64,000 nt of DNA from Camarhynchus parvulus (lineage: Eukaryota; Chordata; Aves; Passeriformes; Thraupidae), in contig NC_044576.1 in NCBI RefSeq assembly GCF_901933205.1, positions 5,613,024 to 5,677,023 on the forward strand. Reading direction: 5' to 3'. This document shows, piece after piece, positions 62,021 to 64,000 of the stretch (the first letter of the stretch is position 1; each line of letters starts with the position of its first letter). The position numbers and the translations under genes are program-made. The notes beneath the pieces are model-generated. The model made no database searches. It was given only the letters and a program-made list of their open reading frames with translations, and was not told where the DNA came from.

Positions 62021-63437
62021 TCACAGCCATTGTGAGAATTCGTAACTATTTTTCAGCCTCCCACAGAGTGTTGTCAGAGGAAACTGGGAGCTCTGTTTTT
62101 CCTTCCTTGTAACTGCCTGGAAAAGCTTGTGTGCTGCTCTGATTACAGTGATAACTGGGCAAATAAAGAAATGGCCAGGAGGAAAGAGGTGGAGTCAGTG
62201 CCATATGATCTCCCTGGTCTTTACTGTCCCATAAGAATTGCTTTCTGGGCCATAGGTTGCAAACCTTTGATGTGGTGATGAAAGAGAAAATGGAAGTAAA
62301 CTTTTAAACATACAGTGTGCAACTCTTAATAAAGAATTCTTTCATTAATTTTAAATACTGAAATCTCAGTAATTTGTAAGTTCTTGTTTATTGATGCATG
62401 AATTTTTCTGCCATGATGCACATGGTTTGGAAGACAGCATAAAAATTGAGTTGGTAGTCTTTAATGAATTATGATAGGCAGACTAACATCTAATAATTGT
62501 GCACAGGGAAATATATTGTGGCAATAAATCACCATATCAGATACTCTTCATAAAAGCCTAAATATTAATGATAGTTTGAAGCAGCTGTGTGATTTTTACA
62601 GTAAAGTCAGTAAGAGATAATGCTGTAAACAATACACTAATAATTTTGGTGAATTGTAGTTTTTTGGTATCTCATATCTGCTAATTTACAAACAGGCAAT
62701 TGTTAAAAATTCAGTAAGTCTGGTAAAGCCACTTGAAGAGAATATCAGCAGATTGTGTATCTGTTTTAACTGAATTTGTCTCCATTTAAAAGTAAAGTGG
62801 AAGTTCACAAAATGTAATGAAAATTTACCACAACTGTGTTACACTTAATATGAAAATAATTTTAAATAATTTTGGATAATTGGAAAACAAAATATATTTT
62901 AGATAAGTATACACCATACCCTGATTAGTTTCTCACTAAATGATGAAGTTGAATTTGCCTTCACTATTTGTGGAGCTGCTCTTACCTAGTCTTTTTACAA
63001 ACTGTAATTGTTTTTGTCTTCCTGCTTCTGCATTCCCAAAGTTTATGAATGGGATCTGTCTTTGTCATAGAGGCACAGAATTGCACTTCTGTAGGTTACA
63101 CTTGGTTCCTGCCATATATTGATTTTTAGTGCAGTGTGTTGCATATTGTCCTCTGTTTTCCTTTTGCTAAGATAGTATTATAAGGCTAAAGTGCATGTGC
63201 TAATTTTTTTAACAAATTTGAGCTGGTCTGTTGAAAATGAAATTTATTTTTTCGTTCCTTACTATTGAAGTATGTGCTCTGCAGCTTTGACTTGCTAGCC
63301 TTGACATAAACTGGAAGACACAGAAAAATCTTCAGTAAAATTGTTGTAGAAAGTAAACAAATAAATATACTTCAAATTAGTCTTGCACAGCTTGTTGGTG
63401 GTTAATGGAATTTAAAAATTCTGTGTTTCTGTACTAG

Positions 63438-63576
63438 CATCTGGGTTAAAGATGAAGAGCAAGTTGTTGATGAGGATCCTGTCACGTTATTTCCTTCAGC
63501 TATTGGAGATGACACTAAAGACATGCCAGAGTTTATCACATCACCACTGCCTCTGAATGAAGGAATGTTGTTGTAG
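63438..63576 (+). pseudogene. Unrecognised coding-like segment (terminal exon or retrocopy fragment?)
   Basis: After an acceptor-like TTTCTGTACTAG, one frame stays open for 45 codons from ATC at 63439 to TAG at 63574-63576: IWVKDEEQVVDEDPVTLFPS, then AIGDDTKDMPEFITSPLPLN, then EGMLL. The composition is acidic and protein-like, without the low-complexity bias of nearby intron sequence. About 410 nt later come overlapping AATAAA signals at 63988-63993 and 63992-63997, so the layout is that of a last exon with a 3'UTR. The phase does not fit JMJD1C exon 1: a direct splice would read HLG then stop. I cannot match the peptide to a known protein, and chance remains possible. Confidence 0.3.
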
Positions 63577-64000
63577 GATGTGTTTTGAATCTGGTTTGAA
63601 AGGAGTGGGAGAAGCTCAAAATTCGACAGGGATTTAGGCCTTTTTCAGTTGTTTCTGCTGTTCTGTATCAGTGTTGATGCCAACAAGAGTCTTGTAAGTT
63701 TGGTGTGTGTCAGCTGGGCAGTCTTTTCTTGGCTAAGTTGTAAAGAAAACTTCCTCTTTCCTTTTGTGTTTCTAGTAAGGTTGAGCTTGTCATCCTGTGT
63801 CTGTGAATGTGGCCTCATCTGTATTCCAGAGACAGTTCAGGAAGGAGTATCTCTTTCATAGTAATTTGACAAAAAGATCAAACAGAGGAGTAGTCCTATG
63901 AAATTGACTGCAAGGATTCAGTGCTTTATACTCTGCCCTTCCCTCTTCACTTCTCTTACTGACAGAAACCTGAGTATGATGTAGATCAATAAATAAATGT

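Larger units (their letters stand above)
58350..64000 (+). other. JMJD1C: JMJD1C intron 1 (5' part)
   Basis: The intron runs from the GTAAGA donor past the end of the window; exon 2 (expected VYVEFDDLEW) is not present. It holds a T17 run (59350-59366), a TG/TA-rich tract (about 61985-62020) and an unexplained open segment at 63438-63576. I recognise no other element. Confidence 0.9.

Noticed and set aside
63438..63576. JMJD1C exon 2
   Set aside because: Exon 2 should start VYVEFDDLEW in phase 0; this segment encodes a different peptide and would hit a stop if joined to exon 1.
1..64000. CRISPR array, bacterial operon or phage content
   Set aside because: No regularly spaced repeats, no ribosome-binding-site-led gene clusters, and the genes present are spliced vertebrate genes.

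Overview
The window is nuclear DNA of a bird, most likely a passerine. It holds spliced vertebrate genes with canonical splice sites, two CpG-island promoters, truncated avian CR1 LINEs, and a solo LTR that resembles passerine class II (ERVK-type) LTRs. There are no bacterial-type operons, tRNA or rRNA genes, or CRISPR arrays.

Positions 1-39,800 hold one complete gene on the minus strand, REEP3, an ER-membrane protein of the TB2/DP1/HVA22 family. All eight coding exons were found by translating the minus strand and matching splice sites: 39557-39526, 23251-23179, 19591-19515, 19019-18899, 16985-16872, 9424-9277, 6833-6682 and 5940-5884. Together they make 774 nt, a 257-aa protein plus stop, with every phase consistent. 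Intron 7 uses a GC-AG donor. The 3'UTR runs below 5884, perhaps to about 2005. The promoter is a CpG island at about 39,400-39,780.

Positions 39,800-57,600 lie between the REEP3 promoter and the canonical JMJD1C promoter. I recognise no known gene there. It holds CR1 remnants, small inverted repeats and one weak exon-like pair on the plus strand (40231-40443 and 40910-40963).

Positions 57,590-64,000 hold the CpG-island promoter, 5'UTR, first coding exon (58209-58349) and start of intron 1 of JMJD1C on the plus strand. JMJD1C is a JmjC-family chromatin regulator, and the rest of it lies to the right of the window. REEP3 and JMJD1C are head to head, which matches their neighbourhood in human 10q21.3 as I recall it. 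They share genomic context but no known pathway.

I found no convincing new multi-gene system. The observations most worth checking are the unexplained 45-codon open segment with tandem poly(A) signals at 63438-64000, the GC-AG intron of REEP3, the exon-like pair beside the REEP3 island, a minimal uORF in the JMJD1C leader, and several near-perfect palindromes.
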